Under the pieces are notes generated by a model. The model searched no databases and was not told the origin of the DNA. It worked only from the letters and a program-made list of their open reading frames with translations. The position numbers and the translations under genes are program-made. A stretch of 64,000 nt of DNA, taken from contig OX442319.1 in NCBI GenBank assembly GCA_949358305.1, forward strand, positions 10,166,001-10,230,000. The letters are read 5' to 3'. Each line of letters starts with the position of its first letter. Within the stretch, counting starts at the first letter, position 1. The stretch comes from Strigamia acuminata (Eukaryota; Arthropoda; Chilopoda; Geophilomorpha; Linotaeniidae). Of the stretch, positions 18,178 to 28,245 are shown piece by piece.

Positions 18178-21100
18178 GTGATACTTTCGGATAAGGAGTT
18201 TACAAGTTGCTCCATTTCTTCTGCAGACATCAATCTCTTAGGATGTGGGCATTGTCGTGCCCAGTGTCCAATTTGCCCGCAATTGTGGCATGGTGCATTG
18301 TCTGGAGTCAACTTCATTTGGTTGGCCTTATTGCCATCATCAGGGTTACTTGGAGTTGAAGTTTGTTCAGTTTTTTCTCCAATTTGCGATTTATTATTTT
18401 CTTTTTTCAAATTGAAATCGACTGAAAATGGTTTTGGAATGAAGGACGTATTTCCTTTCATCTGCGGTTGTAAACTCGTTTGCTGTGGTTGCCTCACCTG
18501 CATTGGAGGCTTATATTTTGTTATTGCTGGATTATTTTTCGTGAATAGCACACTAGCAGCATCCATCAATTTGTCTACTTCTTCCTCAGTATATTCCGCC
18601 AGCATTATCTGAGTATCTCCAATTGACTCGCTGGATTCACCTGAGTATTGTGTCCATTTGACATTTGGTCGCATTGGTATTCGTGGCTGTGGATATGGTG
18701 GACGTCCACTTTCTTGTTTTTTGGTGGAGGTTTCTTCTCGTAACAGCGAGAATTGAGAGCGCGGGCGCATCATTTTTGCACCAGCTCGAGTGTAGTCTGA
18801 CTGGTGTCGCTGTTGTTCATCTCGTGCTCTTTGTTCCTCTATTGGAATATCTGAAGCGTACCGGTCGTCGATGTACATCTGGTGGTTCCGTATAAATTGT
18901 GACAATTTTTCAAAGGAACTGGCCATTGGTGCATCCACCATTCGCAACACTTGTTCGGAAAAAGGAGTCAGGCCATTCCTGAATTTTCTGTCTTTGTCAA
19001 AATCGCTGATATGATATGGGAGTTGGGTAAACAAATCTTCTGTACGTCTTAAATACGTGCGAATGTCTTCTCCCAACGTCTGTTTATGATTATCCCAGTA
19101 TTTTATCATCATAGCGTTGGATTCTCCATATTCCTTCATAAAAGCTTTTACAAATTCGTCCCAGTGTGTGAAATTATTTTTTCGCAACCAATTTGTTGCA
19201 CTTCCAACCAGCATTTTCGGAATTAATTTTTTCAAAGTTACGTCCGGGTCCATCTCGTGATTTATAACTAGATGCATAACTTCATCCAGAAATTGGGTAC
19301 CAGCCTGCCAACCTCCATCAAACATATCGGGAGTAATTCGGTCCCATTTGATTTGATGAGATGGGGTATAATGGTGAGTCCAATTGCTTGAACAATATTT
19401 TCGAATTAGTTTTCTCAACATTTCCTCCATTTCTTGAGATTTTGAGGGGATTTGAGACAATCGTGCATCAATCTGTCTTGAGATAATTTCTTCCAATTCG
19501 TCTGTACTTCTTGGTAATGTACGCGGATTAGTGGGTGGCGGATTTCTATTATCTGATTGAGAATTCTCCCTTCCCCATCTGTCATTGTGAGATCCTGATG
19601 AATTAGGCTCGTCTCGACGAAATTGATCAGAGTGCGAATATTTTCGATCGTACTCTTCTCCTCTTGGCGGAGGGCTTGAATGCGATCTTCTTTCGTCCCG
19701 ATACGAGTCATCACGTCGTCCCTCCGAATAGTCACGTCGTCTGTACGAGTTATCGCGTCGATCCTGTGAGTTGTCACGACGTCCTTGTGATTCTCTTTGG
19801 GTATAACCTTCATACCAATAGGAGCCCCTTTGCTGTCGTGATCCGTCTTGATAATCGGATTGTTGACGTGAATTATTTCTTTCTATCGACTCATTTCGAT
19901 TAAAATTGTACTGTCCTGTTGCTTCGTAATTACGTTGTTGACGCGTTTCGTCGTTGAAACAAGCAGCACCTTGTTGGCTTGTTTCTTGCTGATAATGAGC
20001 AATACCTTGTTGGCAGGTTCCATGTTGATAACGCGACGTATTTCGCGATTCTCTCCCATATTGTGGTTGATGTTCGTTGGAAAATCGTACTTCAGTGTGC
20101 GTGCAAATTCCTTGTTGATTACACGACTCATTTCGTGTATCTACATTTTCAGGTTGCTGAGAATATCTGCCCTGTAGATATTCATTATAATCTCTAACTT
20201 TTGTGTAACTGACTTGTCCAGTTGCTTCATTCTGTCCAGTTGCAGCGTTTTGATTGCTAGTTTTATCTTGTTCTGGAACTTCTTGATCGTGTTGGAATTT
20301 TTGGTTTTCATTTTCGCGACTTATTTCGCGTTGCCTATCTCTTTCCTTAGCTGCTGACAAGTGTTCAACGGCTTCTTCCAACGTATATGTACGATGGTAA
20401 CTAGGATCGTCCTCATCTACCGGTTTTTCTGTGTAAACGTCAAATGATTTTCCTTCATTTTTTGCAGAAGATACTCTGACATTTTCAGTTTCCATCTTTT
20501 TGGGCTTATCCCAAACCTGCGGGTCTGCTGGATCTAATCCTGTTACTCTACCCTGTTTTTTGTCTGTTACCGCTGATTGATTTGTTAGATGCTGACGATT
20601 TCTTTGATCAATTATGTCCAATACGTTTGGATTTTTGGCTGGTGAAATTGAGGCACGTTTGGAGTCTCTTTTTTCATCCATTTCACCTTTTCTTTTTAAA
20701 GGATTCCTGGACGATTCTGGTGACAAATTCACTACTTCTGGCCGGTGAGGCGGGATATTGCTTGGCACTTGATACCGACATTGTGCAAGGTATTTAAGCT
20801 CTTCGTTTTCTTGACGGACTCTTTCCGCTGCTTCTTGTGCTTCAAGAGCAGCTTGACGAAGGTAATGGATTTCCCTGCTCTCCGCCGACTCCATAGCCCT
20901 TTGTTTTGCCAACAATTCTTGTTTTTCAGTCTCCAAACGGACTTTTTCCGCTTCTATCTTTCGATTTTCTTCAAGAATTGCCTCTCGCTCCGCCGCCGCT
21001 TGCGCTTTTCGCTGTGCACGTAATTCTTTTTGCTCCGTTTCCTGACGGAGTTTTTCCGCTGCCAATTTGTTCCTCATCGTGCGCATTTCTGCTTCGAGTC

Positions 21101-21875
21101 GGTCTTTGGTAGCACGAATTTCTGCGTCCAATTGATCTTTCTTTGCGCGAATATCTTCATCTGTTGTTTTCTTGGCCAATTCTGCCTCGAATTTCGCTTG
21201 TTTGGCGTGGCGTTCCTCTAACTTGAGTCGTTTCAACATCTGGAATTCTTCGGAATGTGCCAGTTGCAGTCGCCTTGCTCGATCGGCCATTGCTGCCGTT
21301 ATTTGTGCCACGTCTTCATCAGAAAGCTGCACACCTTCCTCATACTGCTGGTGACGCTCCTGGAGACTGTCTTCCATCTCTTTCATGACATCTGCGATGC
21401 GTTGGCGAGCTCTCGCTAATTTATGGCGGGTTGGGGAGTTTTCTCCTGAACTTTCCGCCTCATCGCGGGCACGTCCTGACGCTTGCTGCTTGTAGGCTCG
21501 CACTAGTCGACCACGCTTCCTTGCTACAGCGATGACTTGCTCCAACGTCATGTGAGAAAGGTCTATTTTGCTTGTTGGAGTCGAATCCACCGTGGCTGGC
21601 GTGTCGCCATGTTGCGACGAAGCTCCTGAGATACTTGATTTTCCAAGCAAATCTTGGGACTCCTCTCTCGTTTGTTTTAGCCAAAATTCTCCCTGCCGTT
21701 CAGGCGATACTTCCAGACGAAATTCCTTGCTCGTCATGGCCTGGGTGTCATCTGCATGGTCCGACTCGGACGATGATGAAGGATGCACATTGGCTGCTCC
21801 TGTGGTCCTTCCGCCTCGTGTGCGAGGTCCGCGGCCGTTTCCCCGTCCTCTCCTCGAATCTTGTGGCTGAGACAT
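18150..21875 (-). CDS. gag: retrotransposon Gag, 1241 residues
   Basis: Structural particle protein. It starts at an ATG at 21,875, 123 bases after the 5' LTR, and stops with TAA at 18,152-18,150. The N-terminus is Arg/Gly-rich (RRGRGNGRGPRTRGG). About 170-390 is a long charged coiled coil (EKLRQETEQKELRAQ). About 560-740 is a Gln/Asn/Tyr-rich then RD/RS-rich disordered part (RRRDYSEGRRDDS). About 850-1010 is the retrotransposon gag/capsid-like region (WDEFVKAFMKEYGE, then RTYLRRTEDLF). A CCHC zinc knuckle lies at C1196, C1199, H1204, C1209 (CHNCGQIGHWARQC). It is two to three times longer than common gypsy Gags; the coiled coil and disordered parts account for this. Confidence 0.95.
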   Translation of the reverse strand: MSQPQDSRRGRGNGRGPRTRGGRTTGAANVHPSSSSESDHADDTQAMTSKEFRLEVSPERQGEFWLKQTREESQDLLGKSSISGASSQHGDTPATVDSTPTSKIDLSHMTLEQVIAVARKRGRLVRAYKQQASGRARDEAESSGENSPTRHKLARARQRIADVMKEMEDSLQERHQQYEEGVQLSDEDVAQITAAMADRARRLQLAHSEEFQMLKRLKLEERHAKQAKFEAELAKKTTDEDIRAKKDQLDAEIRATKDRLEAEMRTMRNKLAAEKLRQETEQKELRAQRKAQAAAEREAILEENRKIEAEKVRLETEKQELLAKQRAMESAESREIHYLRQAALEAQEAAERVRQENEELKYLAQCRYQVPSNIPPHRPEVVNLSPESSRNPLKRKGEMDEKRDSKRASISPAKNPNVLDIIDQRNRQHLTNQSAVTDKKQGRVTGLDPADPQVWDKPKKMETENVRVSSAKNEGKSFDVYTEKPVDEDDPSYHRTYTLEEAVEHLSAAKERDRQREISRENENQKFQHDQEVPEQDKTSNQNAATGQNEATGQVSYTKVRDYNEYLQGRYSQQPENVDTRNESCNQQGICTHTEVRFSNEHQPQYGRESRNTSRYQHGTCQQGIAHYQQETSQQGAACFNDETRQQRNYEATGQYNFNRNESIERNNSRQQSDYQDGSRQQRGSYWYEGYTQRESQGRRDNSQDRRDNSYRRRDYSEGRRDDSYRDERRSHSSPPPRGEEYDRKYSHSDQFRRDEPNSSGSHNDRWGRENSQSDNRNPPPTNPRTLPRSTDELEEIISRQIDARLSQIPSKSQEMEEMLRKLIRKYCSSNWTHHYTPSHQIKWDRITPDMFDGGWQAGTQFLDEVMHLVINHEMDPDVTLKKLIPKMLVGSATNWLRKNNFTHWDEFVKAFMKEYGESNAMMIKYWDNHKQTLGEDIRTYLRRTEDLFTQLPYHISDFDKDRKFRNGLTPFSEQVLRMVDAPMASSFEKLSQFIRNHQMYIDDRYASDIPIEEQRARDEQQRHQSDYTRAGAKMMRPRSQFSLLREETSTKKQESGRPPYPQPRIPMRPNVKWTQYSGESSESIGDTQIMLAEYTEEEVDKLMDAASVLFTKNNPAITKYKPPMQVRQPQQTSLQPQMKGNTSFIPKPFSVDFNLKKENNKSQIGEKTEQTSTPSNPDDGNKANQMKLTPDNAPCHNCGQIGHWARQCPHPKRLMSAEEMEQLVNSLSESITKNLNARAQ

Positions 21876-21978
21876 CTCGTTTTAGTCACCGAAAAGAAGA
21901 AAGAAACAGAATACTCTATCACAAAATAACTTTTATCACACAAAATCGGTCCCTCAACTGAAGATAAGTTGTTAAGGT

Positions 21979-21996
21979 TCAAATAACGGGCCTCCA
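21979..21996 (-). promoter_or_regulatory. probable primer-binding site
   Basis: Two bases after the 5' LTR the coding strand reads TGGAGGCCCGTTATTTGA, followed by ACC. The leading TGG is the complement of a tRNA CCA end, and TTTGAACC resembles the complement of a T-loop (GGTTCAAA). The spacing to the T-loop is shorter than in a normal tRNA, so I cannot name the primer. Confidence 0.5.
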
Positions 21997-21998
21997 AG

Positions 21999-23019
21999 TG
22001 TAATGAGCTCAAATTACTGTGAAGAATATTAACAATAAAACTAAACTCATTGATGCCGTGCCAGGACTTATACAAATACTTCTCAAAATAACTTTATATT
22101 AACTCAAATGATAGGAGAAATAATGACTCAATTATTTCTCAATTAACAGACGATTTATTCAAACTTAGAATAAACACTAAATCAAATACAAGATATTAAA
22201 ATACGGATATTATTTTGTGATAAAATGATAAATTAGACGACTGAAGAAATAATTTACTAAAAGAAATATAATTAAAAGCAAAGGAAAACGATAAAGAATC
22301 CAGTCGATTCGACGACTCCACTTCTCGGGAACGCCGAACGCTTGGACTCGCTTCGCTCGACGCTCGGCTCGGCTTCGGCGTTTCTTCAATACGGACACAA
22401 TTCCGTCACAACTTCGTTCTCCTGACTCGCTCGGGCTCAATCCCGCTCTCTTCGTCCTTTCCAGGTCGCAACGTCGTCGTCGCGGCGTCGTTGCGGCTGA
22501 TTCCGCTCAACAATCTCACACAGTCGCGCTCACTTCGCTTCGTCGCGAGTGAGGAAGTCTCAGTCCAACAATGGCTGTTGGCCAAGAATAGAAATCCCTC
22601 CAAACAATACTTGTTTGGCAAGATGAAACTCCCACTGTCACTAACTGAAGTAACAGCAAGAAATATCTCACAAATTGCTCTGGCAATTCGCAAGACTGAG
22701 TCCAAATACTCTGACAATCATTCACTAAATCCGCTTGTAGAATGGTGTTTTCTCAGGAAGATTTTGGTGACTGGTTGCTCTCAAAGTAGGTTTTTAAACT
22801 GAGGAGTTTTTCTGCTCCTCACAGGAAGTGTTTCCTGCTCCGGGAGGTTGCGGGCTGGTTTCCTTGGCGACCACCCACAATTCCTCCCACCCTGCCTACC
22901 TCCCTTTATCTAGACAGGAAATCATAAAAAATATAAAATAAAATAAAACAATCTCCAATTTAATATTTTATTTCGGGCTCATTCCCGACACTTCATTAGT
23001 GACCACTAGGGTCACTACA
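21999..23019 (-). repeat. 5' LTR
   Basis: Starts TGTAATGAG on the plus strand and ends ...CACTACA. No difference from 8,118-9,138 was noticed. It is followed by CATT, the target duplication, then by the rest of the interrupted family B exon. Confidence 0.95.
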
Positions 23020-23095
23020 CATTGCTTAAAAAGTTTTCTTTATTGGGATACTTATCCTTGCGGATGTTTTTGAAAGTTGTGTCCAGAAAAAACCA
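23020..23095 (-). pseudogene. family B copy B2, 5' part of the split exon
   Basis: On the minus strand it reads DTTFKNIRKDKYPNKENFL, matching DTIMQNIRQDEYRNKEDFL of the 36 kb copy, and runs straight into the left part at 8,117 once the element and one CATT are removed. The related copy at 32,279-32,295 has the uninterrupted junction CAACATTGCTTAAAAAG. Confidence 0.75.
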
Positions 23096-23800
23096 AATGA
23101 CCCAAAAAAAAAACCAATAAACCTTGCTAAGAACCTAAGAAAACAGAAAAAAAAACTCAAAAACCAAATAAAACCCTTATAAAACAGACACTGTAAGTAG
23201 AAAAACAAGCGGTAAAACAATCTACGGAAGTTGTGAATAACCATAGTCTGGTGAGAAGTCGACACCTGATTTGTCACAGAAACGTGTTACGCCTGGAATA
23301 CTTTGGAGACGTTTTAGTTATTATACCGGTATTAAACTCAGCTATACAGGAGAGAATATACGAATACAATGAGATTTAATATACCGGTATTACTGAATAC
23401 AAGTTGGGACAATTTAAACTTAATAAGAAAGAAAAGACAAATGAAAAATATGGCGAGATAGACTACCATATATTCCAATTTGTGATAATTTATAACGAAA
23501 AAAAAAATGAAATAAAATCAGTTACTCATTATACATTTTAATTATAATTAAATATGCATTTTAAAATCCAAACCATCAATCAATCGACAAATTGCAAAAT
23601 TGGTCACCGAGGAGGACTGCATCAAGAAAGAGGTGGCTCAATAGCTCTGCATCGAGCCGCATTTCAAAAGAAAATTTTTTCTCCAGACAAATTGTAGGAA
23701 TTACTGTTTTTCTGCATTTTATTTTTTATAAACAACGTACCGGTATGTACAGTATCTTTATTATTTTTATTACGACATGCAGATACAAATGAATTTCAGT
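23096..23800. other. non-coding between copy B2 and family A
   Basis: AT-rich. It contains the inverted partner (23,201-23,245) of the sequence at 63-103. The stretch 23,640-23,780 (CTCCAGACAAATTGTAGG, then an A/T-rich 3' flank) is shared with 26,080-26,200 and 28,520-28,620, i.e. the duplicated 3' flank of family A genes. No gene is seen. Confidence 0.4.
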
Positions 23801-25048
23801 CTAAATTGATGTGTATTTTAAAAATTTGCTTTTAACCTCTACGGACAAATCCTTCAACATTAAACCGATACTCGCACGATCTTGAGCCTTATGCAACAAA
23901 CGAGTGCACCGAAAGTGATGACCAATTTCGAAAACTAACAATTGTTGCTTGAACTCGGACGAAGCATTCGTCCATAAAGCTGAAAAACACGCTTTGTATA
24001 TGTCATCTTGACGATTTCTATAAATTTGTTTCGCTGTCTGAAGAATTAAATCTCGAAATGTGTTCAAATCCAGCCGTCCGCAGACACGATTAGCGATTTG
24101 CACGAACAACTCTACGTAGACCAAATCGTGCAAACACTCGTTCAACACCGATGCGGCTACTCCAGCCCTTGACAAATAAACATCCTGTTGCTGCTCATCG
24201 TACATTTGTAACAACAGAAAGCAGTAGGAGAACTGGCCAGCAAATCCATTGAAATTCCTGCGCCTGAGAAACTGCGAAATTGCGAAACTGTTTGAATTCA
24301 AATATATGTTTCTTTCTCCATTCGTTAATATTGATGACCACATGTATGTGAATGCACTTTCGTTATTACACTCCAAACTCTCCTCTAACAACCTGAACTT
24401 TGTGTTCAGATCAATTGTTTCGTGCTTGAAGAAAGCGGTCCAAAAGATTTCCATTTCAAACGAGATTAATTTGCGCATTTGCTTGGAATACTGTTGCCAA
24501 CCGATTTCAATTTCATCCTGGAGACAGAAGGTGGCAGCAATTTTGAATCTATTGCTTAGGTTGAATTTCCCTTCGAGTGTTAACAGCACTCGCGCTGTTT
24601 TGACACAATCGACTTTGCCGTGCACTGTCCACTCGACATATTTGTACAAGTCCACCGGTTGAAGCAAATTGGAGTAATGTAAGAGCCTCCATATCATTCT
24701 TAGCCATCTCCGTAGTTCCGTCCCTGTTAATTCGACGATTTTAACTAACGAATGTTTTAAAGATGGTGGCAAAAGCAATTCATCCACCTTCTTACAGGTG
24801 GGCTTTTCAACATCTTGCCACTTCGCGATGATATCGGGCGGTCGAAGGAAATACGGCGTCGCAATAGAATAAAAATCCTTCAATAAGTAGTAAATATCCT
24901 GACTTTTCCATAAAGTTGTGGCAGTTTTGATTAACACTGCACGTTCGAGTGCTGGGACAGAAAGCTTAATTGGCACGTTGCGGTCCACATCCACTTTAGT
25001 TGTAGAAGCAGGGTGTAAACAGTGCATAGATTGCCTCGTCATTGCCAT
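23801..25048 (-). CDS. family A protein A1, intronless, unknown function
   Basis: 415 residues from the ATG at 25,048 (context ACAGATGG). The frame is open further up but only from a GTG, so I prefer this ATG, which is conserved in all three copies. Conserved blocks are KLSVPALERAVLIKTA, LWKSQDIYYLLKDF, PPSLKHSLVKIV, RFKIAATFCLQDEIEIGWQQ, EIFWTAFFKHE, AFTYMWSSILTNGERN, FLLLQMYDEQQ, DLVYVELFVQIANRVCGRL and QDDIYKAC. It looks all-helical, with no signal peptide, membrane segment or known motif. I have a vague memory of similar proteins (an ...ACxYCLExD.. block) expanded in spider genomes; this is unverified. It is the left member of a tandem array of three. Confidence 0.75.
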   Translation of the reverse strand: MAMTRQSMHCLHPASTTKVDVDRNVPIKLSVPALERAVLIKTATTLWKSQDIYYLLKDFYSIATPYFLRPPDIIAKWQDVEKPTCKKVDELLLPPSLKHSLVKIVELTGTELRRWLRMIWRLLHYSNLLQPVDLYKYVEWTVHGKVDCVKTARVLLTLEGKFNLSNRFKIAATFCLQDEIEIGWQQYSKQMRKLISFEMEIFWTAFFKHETIDLNTKFRLLEESLECNNESAFTYMWSSILTNGERNIYLNSNSFAISQFLRRRNFNGFAGQFSYCFLLLQMYDEQQQDVYLSRAGVAASVLNECLHDLVYVELFVQIANRVCGRLDLNTFRDLILQTAKQIYRNRQDDIYKACFSALWTNASSEFKQQLLVFEIGHHFRCTRLLHKAQDRASIGLMLKDLSVEVKSKFLKYTSI

Positions 25049-25149
25049 CTGTATAATCTTGTTGGAAATCACCGGGATCGAAACAAACACAACAGTCGCA
25101 ACAAGTATACGATTAAAAGTAATTTATTTCAACCAAATTCAATACTTAG

Positions 25150-25227
25150 CCCTGATTGGCTGTTACACGAAACGACTAATGGACGTTTCACCATATATAC
25201 ATTTTACACGTAAGCGACACCTGGTGG
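25150..25227 (-). promoter_or_regulatory. conserved promoter block of A1
   Basis: In order on the minus strand: CCACCAGGTGTCGCTT at 25,227-25,212 (CTCF-like), TATATATGG at about 25,200-25,191, and CCAAT at 25,159-25,155, some 105-180 bases before the A1 ATG. The same order of the CTCF-like site and CCAAT occurs before A2 and A3. Confidence 0.5.
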
Positions 25228-25947
25228 TATGTTGACGTCCGTACAACATAATGCACAACAAAGTCTCCAAGAAAAATTTTTGCATTCTTTATTGCAATTA
25301 GGGCGAGACAGTGTTGGTGGAGGAAGGAAGGGAGGAAATGAGGGGGGGATTATTTCCATGAAATTGGCGGACACCCACGCTGCATGGCCACAGGTCCGGG
25401 GAGAGGAGCGGGAAAAAGGATTTGCTGACAGAATTGTCCACTTTAGTCCATCTCGCGCACTGGAGGACAACCAGATTCCGGGACCCGGCATGAAGAGGAC
25501 GTCGTAAATAACAGGATTATCTCCAGCAATGGGAAAAACAGCAGCGCCATTTTTCAACTCAACAATATCCATTGCATGAGTCGAGAGAGTATTATTGACA
25601 GCCGCCAAAATGAGTTCGAATTTTGCAATCGAGGCCTGGATATCATCGAGTTTCAGGGAATTTGATAAATTCAGGGTGGCTGGCTACGTGATGTGTGGCG
25701 GAATTTGTGAAACTTGCGACAGGTCAGTGGTTGGATCAATAATTCGTACAAGTATTGGGTCCGGGATTGGGGCGGCAGCGCCGGCGGCAGCACGAGCAGC
25801 GGCAGACGAGACATCGGAACGATCGCTCAGATCGCTTTGTACGGTATTTAAATGCGTGTGTGAAATTGTGGTGATCCAGTTGTTACCTTTTGGGGCGTTT
25901 TCGGCCAATTTTGAGCGCTTTCTTGCCGATTTTCGTGGAGCGACCAC
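25204..25947 (-). other. open frames, possible gene fragment
   Basis: Two open minus-strand frames: 25,947-25,684 with an alanine-rich linker (SSAAARAAAGAAAP) and 25,608-25,204, whose upstream extension reads LDDIQASIAKFELILAAVNN and runs on through HAMDIVELKNGAAVFPIAGD. The composition is protein-like and GC-richer than the surroundings. The two are in different frames and I found no convincing splice pair. It could be a two-exon gene or the debris of one. No family is recognised. Confidence 0.35.
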
Positions 25948-26208
25948 TTTTTTTTTATGCAGGAATCAAACTTATTGATCATCAGTTTAGTCGTTGGGTA
26001 GTTGGGTTGGCAGCATTAGTCTGGTTGAAAATATCTACAAGAGCGTCAGTATTGTCGAAGATATGTTTCCGGTTGAAGAGTGTGATGGAAAATAGTAGGA
26101 ATTATATACAGTTTTTCTATATTTTATTTTTTATAAACAACTTAAATACGGTGTTTTTATTATTTTTATTTTTTTTATTACGACATGGAGATACAAATAA
26201 ATTTCAGT

Positions 26209-27417
26209 CTAAATTGATATGTATTTTAAAAATCTGCTTTTAACCTCTACGGACACATCCTTCAACATCAAACCGATACTCGCACGGTCTTGAGCCTCAT
26301 GCAACAAACGAGTGCACTGGAAAAGGTGACCAATTTCGAAATCTAACAATTTTTGCCTGAACTCGGACGAAGCATTTGTCCATAAACCTGCGAAACACGC
26401 TTTGTATATGTCATCTTGACGATTTCTAAAAATTTGTTCCGCCGTCTGAAAAATTAAATCTTGAAATGTGTTAAAATCGAGCAGTCCGCAGACACGATTA
26501 GCGATTTGCACGAACAACTCCACGTAGACCAAATCGTGCAAACACTCGTACAATACCCATTCGGCTATTCCAGGTGTTGACAAATAAACATCCCGTTGCT
26601 GCTCATCGTACATTTGTAACAACAGAAAGCAGTGGTAGAATTCCCAATGATTTTCGCCAGCACTTGCTAAAGCGTCCAAGAAGCTGTTCGATTTCAAATA
26701 TATGTTTCTTTCTCCATTCGTTAATATTGATGACCACATGTATGTGAATGCACTTTCGTTATTACAACGCCCCATACTCTCCCCTAAGAACCTGAACTTT
26801 GTGTTTAGATCAACTGCTTCGTGCTTGAAGAAAGCCGTCCAAAAGATTTCCATATCAACCGAGATTAATTTGCGGATTCGCCCGGAATGCTGTTGCCAAC
26901 CGATTTCAATTTCATCTTGGAGACAGAAGGTGGTAGCAATTTTGAATCTCTCGTTTCGATTGAATTTCCCATCGAGTGTTAACAGCACTCGCGCTGTTTT
27001 AAGAAAATCGACTTTGCCGTGCGCCTTCCACTCGACATATTTGTAAAAGTCCAGCAATTTACGCAAATTGAAGATCCTCCATATCATTCTTAGCAATCTC
27101 TGTAGTTCCATCCCTGTTAATTTGACAATTCTAACTAACGAATGTTTTAAAGATGGTGGCAAAATCAATTCATCCACCTTTTTACAAATGGCATTCTCAA
27201 CATGTTCCCACTTCGCGATGTCGATGGAATCAGGCTTCAAAAAATCCTTCAATAAGTAATAAATATCCTGACTTTTCCATAAAATTGTGGCAGTTTTGAT
27301 TAACACTGCACGTTCGAGTGCTGGGACAGAAAGTTTAATTGGCACGTTGCGGTCCACATCTACTTTAGTTGTAAAATCAGGGTGTAAACAGTGCACAGGT
27401 TGTCTCGTCCTCGCCAT
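26209..27417 (-). CDS. family A protein A2, intronless, unknown function
   Basis: 402 residues from the ATG at 27,417. It aligns along its whole length with A1, with the same blocks (RNVPIKLSVPALERAVLIKT, RFKIATTFCLQDEIEIGWQQ, DLVYVELFVQIANRVCGLL). It differs by short deletions, for example a shorter DF-LKPDSID segment near residue 70 and loss of residues after NSNSF. The frame is intact, so it is probably expressed or a recent duplicate. The role is unknown. Confidence 0.75.
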   Translation of the reverse strand: MARTRQPVHCLHPDFTTKVDVDRNVPIKLSVPALERAVLIKTATILWKSQDIYYLLKDFLKPDSIDIAKWEHVENAICKKVDELILPPSLKHSLVRIVKLTGMELQRLLRMIWRIFNLRKLLDFYKYVEWKAHGKVDFLKTARVLLTLDGKFNRNERFKIATTFCLQDEIEIGWQQHSGRIRKLISVDMEIFWTAFFKHEAVDLNTKFRFLGESMGRCNNESAFTYMWSSILTNGERNIYLKSNSFLDALASAGENHWEFYHCFLLLQMYDEQQRDVYLSTPGIAEWVLYECLHDLVYVELFVQIANRVCGLLDFNTFQDLIFQTAEQIFRNRQDDIYKACFAGLWTNASSEFRQKLLDFEIGHLFQCTRLLHEAQDRASIGLMLKDVSVEVKSRFLKYISI

Positions 27418-27525
27418 CTGTATGATCTTGTTGGAAATCACCGGGATCGAAACAAACACAACAGTTCGCAACAAGTATACGATTAAAAGTAATTTATTTC
27501 AACAAAATTCAACCCTTAGCCCTGA

Positions 27526-27590
27526 TTGGCTGTTACACGAAACGGCTCCATACCGGTAAATACATTTTACACGTAAGCGCTCCCTGGCGG
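27526..27590 (-). promoter_or_regulatory. conserved promoter block of A2
   Basis: CCGCCAGGGAGCGCTT at 27,590-27,575 (CTCF-like) and CCAAT inside CAGCCAATCAGGG near 27,528, in the same order and spacing as before A1. Confidence 0.5.
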
Positions 27591-27599
27591 TGTGTTGAC

Positions 27600-28057
27600 A
27601 TCCGTACAATATAATGCACAACAAAGTCTGCAAAAAAAAGTTTTGGATTTCTTTATTGCAATTAGGGCCCCAAAAGGAGTGCGAAATGGGCTCCTTTTCG
27701 GCCCAAAAGTTTGTTTTAGCCAAAATTAATTTTAATTTGCAACGAAATGACATTTTATAGATTTGTTATGTAAAAAAAATGCGTTATTTTTGGTTTTTAG
27801 ATTTTTCTACACAGGAGTTTCTAAATTTATGGACTCGGATCTGTTTTAAAAATCATCCTGGATTTTAGAAGTGTAAATGACCGGTGATGAGATAATTAAT
27901 AAAAGATTCTTTGTCATTTAACTAATTTTTATTAACTTTTAGAACGTCCAGTTGCGGTTGCAAATTTTTATTTGAGCTACTAACAAAATGTACCCGTCCA
28001 TGTGGTTTAGTTAATTTTAATTTTAATTTTGTATATTTTAATTTTTCATTTGGATTT
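27600..28057. other. non-coding, duplicated flank
   Basis: Shares TTAGGGCCCC...GGGCTCCTTTTCGGCCC and AAAGTTTGTTTTAGCC with 6,210-6,280 and in part with 30,260-30,300. It forms the spacer between A2 and repeat R copy 3. No gene is seen. Confidence 0.4.
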
Positions 28058-28245
28058 GGGGGTGTGAAAATCCAACTCTCTCCCTCCTCGTGGTCACCCC
28101 TGGGTAAGCTAGTGGTTTTCGTGCCCAAGCCCAGCTAAAAGAGAGCTCTGGTGTTCTGACGTTAAAATGTAATTATGAATGATTGAGGTGTTGTAACTCT
28201 AGACTGCATTTCAATGCATGAGTGCAGCATTTACAAAGATCTTTT
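28058..28245 (+). repeat. dispersed repeat R, copy 3
   Basis: GGGGGTGTGAAAATCCAAC, core CTCCTCGTGGTCACCCCTG, then CAGCTAAAAGAGAGCTCTGG, then CTGCATTTCAATGCATGAGTGCAG, ending at AGATCTTTT. It sits between family A copies A2 and A3. Confidence 0.65.

Larger units (their letters stand above)
8118..23019 (-). mobile_element. complete 14.9 kb Ty3/gypsy LTR retrotransposon with a third ORF
   Basis: Two LTRs of 1021 bp start TGT and end ACA. A 4 bp duplication, CATT, flanks the element at 8,114-8,117 and 23,020-23,023. On the minus strand the order is 5' LTR (21,999-23,019), primer site, gag, pol, ORF3, polypurine tract, 3' LTR (8,118-9,138). The order protease, RT, RNase H, integrase and the RT motif YLDD place it in Ty3/gypsy. 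I noticed no differences between the LTRs, and the open frames inside them translate identically, so insertion was probably recent. All three long frames are open, so the copy may be functional. At 14.9 kb it is much longer than the usual 5-9 kb; the excess comes from the long Gag, ORF3 and the spacer before ORF3. Confidence 0.95.

Noticed and set aside
16523-18194. Plus-strand frames of 165, 230 and 135 codons opposite pol
   Set aside because: They lie antisense to conserved protease, RT and N-terminal pol sequence; their openness follows from codon bias on the other strand.
23016-23023. A 5 bp target duplication ACATT for the LTR element
   Set aside because: The A belongs to the LTR end (...ACA), as shown by the polypurine tract abutting TGTAG at the other LTR; the duplication is CATT.
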